Shown here one piece after another: positions 17,281 to 25,029 of a stretch of 64,000 bases of DNA. How positions within the stretch are numbered: position 1 is the stretch's first letter; each line of letters starts with the position of its first letter. The stretch is from Burkholderia sp. USMB20 (lineage in GTDB: Bacteria > Pseudomonadota > Gammaproteobacteria > Burkholderiales > Burkholderiaceae). The position numbers and the translations under genes are program-made. The stretch spans positions 868,001-932,000 of the forward strand of contig NZ_JTAN02000021.1 of NCBI RefSeq assembly GCF_000949135.2, written 5' to 3'. The notes below the pieces were generated by a model that was not told the DNA's origin, did not search any database, and saw nothing but the letters and a program-made list of their open reading frames with translations.

Positions 17281-17919
17281 TCAATGCGCGAGCCCCGGCA
17301 ACAGTTCGCGCACGCCCTGCGCGAGCATCTGGAACGCGATCGCGGTCAGCACGATGCCCGACAGCCGCTCGACCAGCGTCCTGCCGATCTCGCCGAGCCG
17401 CCGGCACCACGACGCCGAGCACGCATACGTGAGCCCGATCACGCCCGCGTGCAGCACGCACGCCGCGCTCAGCGCCAGCAGGTCGGCCGGCGTATGAAAG
17501 CGCGTCGCGGTCGTGATCACGAGCGACATCACCGCGCTGCCGATCGACAGCGGGAAGATCAGCGGCACCGCGATGTAGCTGCGCCATTGCGCATATTCGA
17601 GCCGCGTGTCGCCGCCGCTGCGCTCGTCGTTCGCCGTGCCGCGCATCATCGGGATCGACCACAGGCACAGCACGAGGCCGCCCGTCAGCGTCAGCGCGCC
17701 GAGCGTGAGGCCGAGCATGCGCAGCAGGAACTGGCCGCCCCACACCGCGCCGATCATCAGCGCCGCGATCCACGCGAACAGCCTGAACGCGATCTGCCGC
17801 TGTGTCACGTCGGGAAAATGCCCGGTGACGGCCGCATACATCGGGATCGCGACGGGCGGACAGAACAGCGTCACGAGCCCGGTCAGGAACAGCAGCACGT
17901 CGCTCGACGTCAGGGTCAT
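17281..17919 (-). CDS. MarC-family inner-membrane protein
   Basis: A 212-residue MarC/UPF0056 protein with six hydrophobic segments. Diagnostic stretches are GLVTLFCPPVAIPMYAAVTG, PLIFPLSIGSAVMSLVITTAT and the C-terminal RLSGIVLTAIAFQMLAQGV. MarC proteins resemble amino-acid exporters, but no transport substrate is established for this branch. It lies between the quinone reductase and aruI in the same minus-strand operon (gaps 61 and 55 bases). A safety-valve export role for an intermediate would be speculation. Confidence 0.88.
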   Translation of the reverse strand: MTLTSSDVLLFLTGLVTLFCPPVAIPMYAAVTGHFPDVTQRQIAFRLFAWIAALMIGAVWGGQFLLRMLGLTLGALTLTGGLVLCLWSIPMMRGTANDERSGGDTRLEYAQWRSYIAVPLIFPLSIGSAVMSLVITTATRFHTPADLLALSAACVLHAGVIGLTYACSASWCRRLGEIGRTLVERLSGIVLTAIAFQMLAQGVRELLPGLAH

Positions 17920-17980
17920 CGCTCGAACTCACATGCGGTCGGGTGGATAAGCAGCGCGGCGGCGACGCGGCCGGGCGCGA

Positions 17981-18709
17981 TCAATCCTGCGTGGCGTCCT
18001 GCGGCGCGCGTTCGCGCGGCCGCATGTCGCCGTCGAAATCGTCGAGCGTCGGAAACGCCATCGGTTCGTGCCGGTCGAGCTCTGCGAGATAGGCGTCGTA
18101 GCGTTCGAGCACGGCCGCGCGCTCCGCGTCGCCGATGTACGGCACGTGATAGCCGACGAACGACGGCAGCACGTCGAAGCCTGCGTAGCCGAGCGTGCCG
18201 CGCAACACGTGGCGCAGCATCAGGTCCATTTCGCCGTGCACGCCGTCCGCACCGAACATGTAGTCGCGGCCGCCGCACGTATAGGCAAGCAGCGCGCGCT
18301 TGCCGCGCATCCCGCCGCGATCGTAGAAGCGCACGCCGCCGTACACCTTGCCCGACACGAGCACGCGGTCGATCCAGCCTTTCATGATCGCCGGCACCGA
18401 GCACCAGAACAGCGGAAAGCTCAGGATCAGCAGGTCGCACGCGGCGAGCTTGTCGAGTTCCGCGGCGATGTCCGGCGCGATCGCGTGCGCGGCGACGTTC
18501 TCGCGCTGCTCCAGCGCGTAGACGAGATAGTCGGGGTTCTTGCGCACGCCGAAATCGGCCGCGCTCGCGACCGGATTCCACTGCATCGCGTACAGGTCGG
18601 ACACCGTCACGGTATGCCCCTGCGCTTCGAGCGTGCTCACCGCGCGGTGCAGCATCGACGTCGTGAACGACTGCGGTTCGGGATGGGCGTGAACGATCAG
18701 GACTTTCAT
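17981..18709 (-). CDS. Flavodoxin-fold NAD(P)H:quinone oxidoreductase
   Basis: A 242-residue protein of the NQO/KefF/MdaB family. The FMN-binding N-terminus reads MKVLIVHAHPEPQSFTTSM. The conserved DLLILSFPLFWCSVPAIMKGWIDRVL and LLAYTCGGRDYMFG segments form the isoalloxazine and NAD(P)H pockets. It reduces quinones or related electrophiles in the cytosol. Its place between the PotC-like permease and the MarC gene (41 and 61 base gaps) puts it in the pot-aruI operon, but a pathway role is not evident. Confidence 0.85.
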   Translation of the reverse strand: MKVLIVHAHPEPQSFTTSMLHRAVSTLEAQGHTVTVSDLYAMQWNPVASAADFGVRKNPDYLVYALEQRENVAAHAIAPDIAAELDKLAACDLLILSFPLFWCSVPAIMKGWIDRVLVSGKVYGGVRFYDRGGMRGKRALLAYTCGGRDYMFGADGVHGEMDLMLRHVLRGTLGYAGFDVLPSFVGYHVPYIGDAERAAVLERYDAYLAELDRHEPMAFPTLDDFDGDMRPRERAPQDATQD

Positions 18710-18750
18710 GGTGCGAGTTTTCTCCGCGACGTAACGTTGAACTGCTGGAT

Positions 18751-19545
18751 TCAGACGGACCCGGCCGCACGCTTGCGCAGCAGCGACAGGCCGATCGCGA
18801 CGCAGGTCGCGACGAGCAAAAGCGTGGATACCGACGCGATCGCCGGATCGACGTTCTCGCGCATTCCGTCCCACATGCGGCGCGGCAGCGTATAGACGTT
18901 CCGGCTCGAGATGAACAGCGTGACGACGAGCTCGTCCCACGACAGGATGAACGCGAACACCGCGGCCGACAGCACGCCCGGCCGGATCGACGGCAGGATC
19001 ACGTAGCGCAGCGTCTGCGCGACGTTCGCACCGAGGCTGCGCGATGCCTGCTCGATGCGCAGCCCGACGGTCGCGAGCGACGCCGAAACCGCCACCACGA
19101 CGTAAGGCACCGACAGCACGACGTGCGACAGGATCGCGGCGGGGTAGCTGTCGAGCATCCCGAGTTCGCCCCACAGCCGGTAGAACGCGAGCGCCGACAC
19201 GATCGGCGGCACGATCAGCGGGAACAGGATCACGCCGCGCACGAACTCGCCGCGCCGCGACGCGACTTTCCACAGCCCGATCGCGCACAGCGTGCCGAGC
19301 CCGACCGAGATCGCCGACGACACCAGCGCGATCAGCCCGCTCTGCAGGAAGCTCGACACCCAGCCGTCGTCGTCGAGCAGCACGCGGTAGTGCCGCAGCG
19401 ACAGCGCGCCGTCCGGCATCGACAGGTAGTCGCTCGGCGTCAGCGAGACGGGCACCGACACGAGCAGCGGCAGCATCAGGAACAGGATCGCGGCCCACGC
19501 GATGCCGACCACGAGCGCGCGTCCTGCGGTCATTCGGGTGTTCAT
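18751..19545 (-). CDS. PotC-like ABC transporter permease
   Basis: A 264-residue inner-membrane permease with six hydrophobic segments. The EAA-type loop is IEQASRSLGANVAQTLRYVILPSIRPGV, followed by FILSWDELVVTLFI, a hallmark of PotC/PotI spermidine-putrescine permeases. It pairs with the PotB-like permease just upstream (20-base gap), the binding protein and the ATPase. A CCTCC-type complement (GGAGGTTCCG) precedes the ATG at 19545. Confidence 0.9.
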   Translation of the reverse strand: MNTRMTAGRALVVGIAWAAILFLMLPLLVSVPVSLTPSDYLSMPDGALSLRHYRVLLDDDGWVSSFLQSGLIALVSSAISVGLGTLCAIGLWKVASRRGEFVRGVILFPLIVPPIVSALAFYRLWGELGMLDSYPAAILSHVVLSVPYVVVAVSASLATVGLRIEQASRSLGANVAQTLRYVILPSIRPGVLSAAVFAFILSWDELVVTLFISSRNVYTLPRRMWDGMRENVDPAIASVSTLLLVATCVAIGLSLLRKRAAGSV

Positions 19546-19565
19546 CGGAACCTCCTCCGTTCGGG

Positions 19566-20441
19566 TCAGCGCGCGCCGAACAGCTCGCGCAGGTCGACGA
19601 AGCGCGCGAGCAGCGCGAGCGCGGCCAGGATCGACGCCAGCAGCAGCGACGCGAGCGCCGCCCCGCTGCCCCAGTTCACGAGCTGCAGGATCTGCGTGCT
19701 GATGTATTCGGCGATCATCACGGTGCGGCCGCCGCCGAGTATCACCGGCGTCACGTAGAAGCCGAGCGAGAAGATGAACACGAGGATCGCCGCGCCGACG
19801 ATGCCCGGTCGCGTCTGCGGGAAATACACCTTGCGGAACGTGACGAACGCGCCCGCGCCGAGCCCTTGCGAGGCGCGCGCGAGCTGCGGATCGATGCCCT
19901 TCATGTTCGCGTACAGCGGCAGCACCGCGTACGGAATCATGAAATGGATCATCCCGATCACGACGCCGACCTCGTTTCGCATCAGCGGCAGCGGCGCGTC
20001 GATCAGCCCGATGCGCAGCAGCAGCGTGTTGACGAGCCCCTGCTCGCCGAGCAGGAACAGCCACGAGAACGCGCGCACCAGCACCGACGCCCAGAACGGC
20101 ACGAGCAGCCCGAACATCAGCGCCATCCGTTGCCGCGGGCCGACGTGCGCCATCGCATACGCAATCGCATAGCCGAGCGCGACCGAACACACGGTCGTGA
20201 CCGCGCACACGCGCAGCGTGGTCCACAGCACGCGATGCACGCCATGATTGCCGAGCAGCCGCGCATAGTTGTGCAGGCCCGGCTCCGGCACCGTGAAGCC
20301 GAGCCACAGCACGCGCACGAGCGGATACACGTACAGCACGATCAGCACCGCGAGCAGCGGCACGACGAGCAGCCAGTAACGATCGGCCTTCGTACGGCCG
20401 AGCGGCACCGCGCCCGCGACGGGAGTAGACAGGGTATTCAT
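19566..20441 (-). CDS. PotB-like ABC transporter permease
   Basis: A 291-residue permease with six hydrophobic segments. It has VPFWASVLVRAFSWLFLLGEQGLVNTLLL and the EAA loop ASQGLGAGAFVTFRKVYFPQTRPGI, both typical of PotB/PotH. It forms the channel with the 18751-19545 product. It follows the binding-protein gene by 22 bases. Cargo of this subfamily includes polyamines, quaternary amines and some acidic or guanidino compounds, so the true substrate is open. Confidence 0.9.
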   Translation of the reverse strand: MNTLSTPVAGAVPLGRTKADRYWLLVVPLLAVLIVLYVYPLVRVLWLGFTVPEPGLHNYARLLGNHGVHRVLWTTLRVCAVTTVCSVALGYAIAYAMAHVGPRQRMALMFGLLVPFWASVLVRAFSWLFLLGEQGLVNTLLLRIGLIDAPLPLMRNEVGVVIGMIHFMIPYAVLPLYANMKGIDPQLARASQGLGAGAFVTFRKVYFPQTRPGIVGAAILVFIFSLGFYVTPVILGGGRTVMIAEYISTQILQLVNWGSGAALASLLLASILAALALLARFVDLRELFGAR

Positions 20442-20463
20442 GGCGTCACGCTCGCGAGGCGGC

Positions 20464-21573
20464 TCAGGACGACATCAGGTCGGTGTACTGCGCGAGCGTC
20501 GCTTCGTAGTGCTGCGCCCACCACTCGGGATTCACCTTGCACTGCTTTGCCCAGTTCTCCGGCGTGCCCGGGTTGTCGGCGCGTAGCGCCTGCGGCACCG
20601 CGGCGGTCGCGGCCGGCGTCACCGGCCCGTTGCCGAGCAGCGACAGCAGGCGCACCTGCGGCTCGACGCCCTGCACGAACTTGATGAACTGCCAGACGGC
20701 ATCGCCCGACGGATTGTTCTTCGGCACGCCCCACACGTCGCACGACGCGAGCCCCTGCTCCCACGTATAGCGGAACCGGCCATTGCTCTCGCGCTGGATC
20801 ACGTTCGCGCGCGTATGCCAGATGCACGCCATGCTGACTTCGCCGTTGCGCAGCAACTGCAGGCTGTCCGCGCCCGAATCCCACAGCAGCACGTTCGAGC
20901 GCAGTTCCTTCAGCTTTTTCAGCGCGCGCGGCACGTCGATCGGATAGACCTTGTCCTTGTCGACGCCGTCGGCCATCAGCGCGGCTTCGAGCGCGCCGCC
21001 CATCCATTTCCACAGCCCGCGCTTGCCCGGAAACTTGCCGACGTTCCAGAAATCGGCCCAGTTCTTCGGCGGATTCGCGCCGAACTTGCGCGCGTCGTAG
21101 ACGAGCACGTAGCTCAGCAGGTACGACGGCACGCCGAAGTCCGATGCGAGCCCCGGCAGCGTGTTGCGGCCGACGACCGAATAGTCGATCGGCCGCAGGA
21201 AGCCCTGCTTGCCGAGCTTGATCGCCGCGAAGCCGTCGAGATCCATCACGTCCCAGATCACGTTCCGGTTCTCGACCATCGCCTTGATCTTGCCGTCCTC
21301 CGGCGACGAGTCGTAGCCCATCCGGATGCCGCTCGCCTTCGTGAACGGGTCCATGTACGCGGAGCGGAACGCCGAACGCGCTTCGCCGCCCCACGCGCTG
21401 AGCACGATTTCCTTCGGGTTCGACGCGAGTGCGTCCTTCGCGCCGAGCGACAGCAGCGTCGGCGCGATGCCGGCCGCCGCGCACAATCGCAGAAAATCGC
21501 GGCGGCGCTGCGACGTCGCCGGTTGAAGTTCGCGTGCTTGGTCGAGCAGGTCCTGCAGATGGCGGTTCGTCAT
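20464..21573 (-). CDS. PotD-like periplasmic binding protein with Tat-type signal
   Basis: A 369-residue family 1 spermidine/putrescine-type binding protein. The N-terminus has QRRRDFLRLCAAAGIAPTLL followed by ALA, which is a twin-arginine leader rather than a plain Sec signal. Mature motifs include VLSAWGGEARSAFRSAYMDPF, WDVMDLDG and CIWHTRANVIQRE. The ATG at 21573 has GGAGGAGACACC upstream. A longer in-frame start at 21627 lacks this. It is the second gene of the potA-to-aruI operon, and its ligand is unknown. Confidence 0.88.
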   Translation of the reverse strand: MTNRHLQDLLDQARELQPATSQRRRDFLRLCAAAGIAPTLLSLGAKDALASNPKEIVLSAWGGEARSAFRSAYMDPFTKASGIRMGYDSSPEDGKIKAMVENRNVIWDVMDLDGFAAIKLGKQGFLRPIDYSVVGRNTLPGLASDFGVPSYLLSYVLVYDARKFGANPPKNWADFWNVGKFPGKRGLWKWMGGALEAALMADGVDKDKVYPIDVPRALKKLKELRSNVLLWDSGADSLQLLRNGEVSMACIWHTRANVIQRESNGRFRYTWEQGLASCDVWGVPKNNPSGDAVWQFIKFVQGVEPQVRLLSLLGNGPVTPAATAAVPQALRADNPGTPENWAKQCKVNPEWWAQHYEATLAQYTDLMSS

Positions 21574-21719
21574 GGTGTCTCCTCCAGGCTGGTCAGCGCC
21601 CGCACGCGTCTCGTCGTTTTCGGGCATCGGTGAATCGGTGAATCAGTGAATCCGTCAGTCGGTGAGTCGGCGGCGACGGCAGCTTGTGCCGCGTCGTGCG
21701 GGATGCAACGTGCGCCGCG

Positions 21720-22883
21720 TCAGTCGGCCGCGATCCGGCATGTCGCGTCGCGCTCCCACTGCACGAACACGTCCATGCCGCCGCGCGGCGACGCGAGCCC
21801 GCGCCATGCGGGCACGTCCGCCGTCACGCAGCCGAGCGCCGGCGTCTCGATCTCGAAGCGGTACGACGAACCGAAATAGCTCCAGTGGCGAATGCGGCCC
21901 GCAACTTCGTTGTGGGCGCCGCCGCACGACGTCGCCGACACCGCGACCTTCTCAGGGCGCAGCGCGAACAGCAGCGGCTCGTCGGGCCGCGCACCGCACG
22001 CGGGCGCGACGAAGCGCGCATCGCCGACGCGGTAATGCGTCGTCGAAGCATCGCCGCCGAGCGCGACACCTTCGATGAAATTGCTCTTGCCGAGAAAGTC
22101 CGCGACGAAGCGGTTGGCCGGCTGCTCGTAGAGCCCGTCCGGCGTGCCGATCTGTTCGAGCCGGCCGTCGCGCATGATCGCGACCCGGTCCGACATCGAC
22201 AGCGCTTCCTCCTGGTCGTGCGTGACGAACAGGAACGTCGCGCCGAGCCGCTCGTGCAGCGCCTTCAGCTCGACCTGCACCTCGCCGCGCAGCTTGCGGT
22301 CGAGCGCGCCGAGCGGCTCGTCGAGCAGCACGAGATCGGGATCGAACACCAGCGCGCGCGCGATCGCGACGCGCTGCTGCTGGCCACCCGACAACTGGCG
22401 CGGCAGGCGATCGGCGAGATGGCCGAGCCGCACGAGATCGAGCGCGGCCTTCACGCGCTTCACCGCGTCGGGCCCTTTCTGCTTGCGCACCATCAGCGGA
22501 TACGCGACGTTCTGCTCGACCGTCATGTGCGGAAACAGCGCATAGCCCTGGAACACCATCCCGAAGTTGCGCTTCTCGGGCGGCAGCGCGACGATGCTGC
22601 GGCCGCCGACGCGCAGGTCGCCGCTGCTCGGATGCTCGAAGCCCGCGACGATCGTCAGCAGCGTCGTCTTGCCCGAACCCGACGGCCCGAGGATCGTCAG
22701 GAATTCGCCGCGCGGAATGTCGATCGTCGTTTCGCGCAGCGCATGCACGCTGCCGTAGCGCTTCGACACGCGATCGATCTGCAGGCCCGCGCCGCTCGCC
22801 GCATGCTGCGCCGCCGCGCGTGCCGCATGCGCCCCGGTCCTGCCGTCCTCCACGCCTGCCGACGTCTCCATCACCGCGCTCAT
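21720..22883 (-). CDS. PotA-like ABC transporter ATP-binding protein
   Basis: A 387-residue ABC ATPase. Walker A is GPSGSGKTT, the Q-loop is in GMVFQGYALFPHM, the signature is LSGGQQQRVAIARAL, Walker B is LVLLDEPLGALDRK, and the H-loop is FVTHDQEEAL. A C-terminal TOBE-type regulatory domain follows from about residue 290. It is the head of the seven-gene minus-strand operon potA - potD - potB - potC - quinone reductase - marC - aruI. The ATG at 22883 follows CCAGGAGACACACG. An operator-like site lies 30-40 bases upstream, shared with the divergent crotonase gene. Confidence 0.92.
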   Translation of the reverse strand: MSAVMETSAGVEDGRTGAHAARAAAQHAASGAGLQIDRVSKRYGSVHALRETTIDIPRGEFLTILGPSGSGKTTLLTIVAGFEHPSSGDLRVGGRSIVALPPEKRNFGMVFQGYALFPHMTVEQNVAYPLMVRKQKGPDAVKRVKAALDLVRLGHLADRLPRQLSGGQQQRVAIARALVFDPDLVLLDEPLGALDRKLRGEVQVELKALHERLGATFLFVTHDQEEALSMSDRVAIMRDGRLEQIGTPDGLYEQPANRFVADFLGKSNFIEGVALGGDASTTHYRVGDARFVAPACGARPDEPLLFALRPEKVAVSATSCGGAHNEVAGRIRHWSYFGSSYRFEIETPALGCVTADVPAWRGLASPRGGMDVFVQWERDATCRIAAD

Positions 22884-22912
22884 CGTGTGTCTCCTGGTCG
22901 ACTCACAATTGG

Positions 22913-22942
22913 GTTGAACGTTCATTTAACAGAACTTATACT
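22913..22942 (+). promoter_or_regulatory. Promoter with TetR-type operator between potA and the crotonase gene
   Basis: On the plus strand, TTGAAC (22914-22919), a 17-base spacer and TATACT (22937-22942) match the aruH promoter exactly in both hexamers and spacing. The overlapping repeat reads GTTGAAC-N4-ATTTAACAGA (22913-22933). It differs from the 14745-14768 operator at two arm positions. Binding would control the crotonase operon and, by position, also potA transcription in the other direction. Confidence 0.72.
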
Positions 22943-23029
22943 ATGCCGAAATGCGGTCCGCAAGTAGCGGCGACCCTTGCCGGCTCTGACACCACCCCGA
23001 CACACAACAACCAGGAGACAGTGATCAGC

Positions 23030-23818
23030 ATGAGCATCGAGGACATTCGAATCGAACGGCACGACGGCGTCGTGACCCTTCGCCTGAACCGCCCGGCGAA
23101 ACGCAATTCGCTCGCGCGGCCGCATCTCGACTTTCTTCGCGAGACGCTCGACGCGCTCGCGAACGATCCGGCCGTGCGCTGCGTCGTACTGACCGGCACC
23201 GGCAGCGCGTTCTGTGCGGGCGCGGACGTCGACGAATGGGCCGAGGCCGAGCGCAACGGCGAACTCGACACCTACGGCTGGACCGAGCGTGCGCACCGTT
23301 TCGTGCAGACGCTCGCGGCATTTCCGCGTCCGACGATCGCCGCGCTGAACGGCTCGACGGTCGGCGCCGGCACCGACATCGGCTTCGCGTGCGACTTCCG
23401 CATCGCGAGCACCGCTGCGACGCTGCGCTGCGGGTATACGGGCATGGGCTACAGCCCCGACATGGGCGGAAGCTGGTTCCTGCCGCGCATCGCGCGCCCC
23501 GACGTCGCACGCCGCTTCATCTTTCTGAACGAACGCTGGAACGCGCAGGATGCGCTCGCCGCGGGGCTCGTGTCCGAAGTCGTCGACGCCGACGATTTCG
23601 CGACGCACGTCGCCGCGTTCGCCGCGCGTCTGGCGCAAGGGCCGAGCGTCGCGTTCGGCCACACCAAGGCGCTGCTCGCGCAATCGCTCACGCACACCCT
23701 CGCCGAGCAACTGCGCGGCGAGCTGGCGGCCGGCGTCGCGTGCGGTCACAGCGAGGACGGCCAGGAAGCGCTTCGCGCGTCGGTCGAAGGTCGCGCACCT
23801 CATTTTGTCGGGAGATGA
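23030..23818 (+). CDS. Crotonase-superfamily enzyme (PaaG/isomerase-type active site)
   Basis: A 262-residue crotonase. The oxyanion-hole stretch SAFCAGADVDEW and NGSTVGAGTDIGFACD are present. The first catalytic Glu of hydratases is Asp (GAGTDIG). The second is absent, but the segment GYSPDMGGSWFLPR carries an Asp in the PDxGG-W-x-LP context used by PaaG-type isomerases. An isomerase or non-classical hydratase is therefore more likely than a standard enoyl-CoA hydratase. The ATG at 23030 follows CCAGGAG. It is the first gene of a plus-strand operon with the acyl-CoA dehydrogenase (3-base gap) and the acyl-CoA synthetase. Confidence 0.85.
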   Translation: MSIEDIRIERHDGVVTLRLNRPAKRNSLARPHLDFLRETLDALANDPAVRCVVLTGTGSAFCAGADVDEWAEAERNGELDTYGWTERAHRFVQTLAAFPRPTIAALNGSTVGAGTDIGFACDFRIASTAATLRCGYTGMGYSPDMGGSWFLPRIARPDVARRFIFLNERWNAQDALAAGLVSEVVDADDFATHVAAFAARLAQGPSVAFGHTKALLAQSLTHTLAEQLRGELAAGVACGHSEDGQEALRASVEGRAPHFVGR

Positions 23819-23821
23819 TCG

Positions 23822-24979
23822 ATGGATTTTTCGCTGACCCAAGAGCAGGAAATGCTGGTGACGTCGCTGCGTCAGTTCGTCGAGAAGGAACTGCAGCCTC
23901 ATGAATTCGCGGTCGATCGCGCGGACGACGTGCCGCCCGAACTCGCCGACTCCATCCGCCGCAAGTCGCTCGAGCTCGGCTTCTATGCGTTCAACATGCC
24001 AGAGAGCGCCGGCGGCCCGGGGCTCGACTACGTGACGCAGGCGCTCGTCGAACGCGAGCTCGGCCGCACGAGCTGGGCGCTGCACGTGTTCGTCGCGCGG
24101 CCGAGCAAGATCCTGATGGCGTGCAAGGGCGACCAGGTCGAGCGCTACCTGAAGCCGGCCGTGCGCGGCGAGCGCGTCGACTGCTTCGCGCTGACCGAGC
24201 CGGGCGCCGGCTCCGACGCGATGGGCATCCGCACGCGCGCGGTGCGCGACGGTGACGACTACGTGATCAACGGCAGCAAGCACTTCATCAGTCATGCGGA
24301 CACGGCCGACTTCGTGATCCTGTTCGCCGTCACCGGCGAGGAGGAAGTGCGCGGCCAGAAGCGCAAGCGCGTGACCTGCTTCCTGATCGACAAGGACACG
24401 CCGGGCATGACCGTGCGGCGCGGCCCGCACTGCACGAGCCTGCGCGGCTATCACCAGTCGGAGATCTTCCTCTCCGACTGCCGCGTGAGCGCCGCGCAGA
24501 TCCTCGGCGAAGAGCATCGCGGCTTCGAGCTCGCGAACGACTGGCTGACCGCCGGCCGCGTGATGGTCGCCGCGAACAACATCGGCCGCGCGCAGCGCGC
24601 ATTCGAGATGGCCGCCGAATGGGCCGCGACGCGTCATCAGTTCGGCAAGCGCATCGGCGACTTCCAGGGCACGTCGTTCAAGCTCGCGGACATGCAGACC
24701 GAGATCCGCGCGGCGGAACTCGTCACGCTGTACACCGCGCAGAAACTCGACCAGGGCACGATGACCGACGGCGACGCCGCACTCGCGAAGCTGCTCGCGA
24801 CCGAAACGCTCGGCCGCGTGACCGATCACGCGGTGCAGATCTACGGCGGCATGGGGCTGATGGACGAACTGCCGATCGAGCGCTTCTGGCGCGATGCGCG
24901 CATCGAGCGCATCTGGGAAGGCACGTCCGAGATCCAGCGCCATATCCTGTCCAAGGAAATCCTCCGACGCTACAGCTGA
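23822..24979 (+). CDS. Acyl-CoA dehydrogenase
   Basis: A 385-residue FAD-dependent dehydrogenase of normal length. Motifs are CFALTEPGAGSDAMGIRTRA (flavin/substrate region), FGKRIGDFQGTSFKLADM, VQIYGGMGLMDELPIERFWRD, and a C-terminal IWEGTSEIQRHILSKEIL carrying the usual helix. The enzyme forms a trans-2-enoyl-CoA and passes electrons to ETF. Here it sits between the crotonase and an ADP-forming acyl-CoA synthetase. This resembles the gene set used for gamma-butyrobetaine/carnitine-type acids, so the acyl group may be a short, polar, N-substituted butyrate. Specificity cannot be read from the sequence alone. Confidence 0.92.
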   Translation: MDFSLTQEQEMLVTSLRQFVEKELQPHEFAVDRADDVPPELADSIRRKSLELGFYAFNMPESAGGPGLDYVTQALVERELGRTSWALHVFVARPSKILMACKGDQVERYLKPAVRGERVDCFALTEPGAGSDAMGIRTRAVRDGDDYVINGSKHFISHADTADFVILFAVTGEEEVRGQKRKRVTCFLIDKDTPGMTVRRGPHCTSLRGYHQSEIFLSDCRVSAAQILGEEHRGFELANDWLTAGRVMVAANNIGRAQRAFEMAAEWAATRHQFGKRIGDFQGTSFKLADMQTEIRAAELVTLYTAQKLDQGTMTDGDAALAKLLATETLGRVTDHAVQIYGGMGLMDELPIERFWRDARIERIWEGTSEIQRHILSKEILRRYS

Positions 24980-25029
24980 CGCGAATCGTCGCGCCGGCGC
25001 GTCCGGTGCGACTTCCGAAAGGACCTTTC

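Noticed and set aside
22981-23029. Longer start for the crotonase (from 22820)
   Set aside because: The extra 70 residues run through the operator/promoter region and have no crotonase features. CCAGGAG precedes the ATG at 23030.
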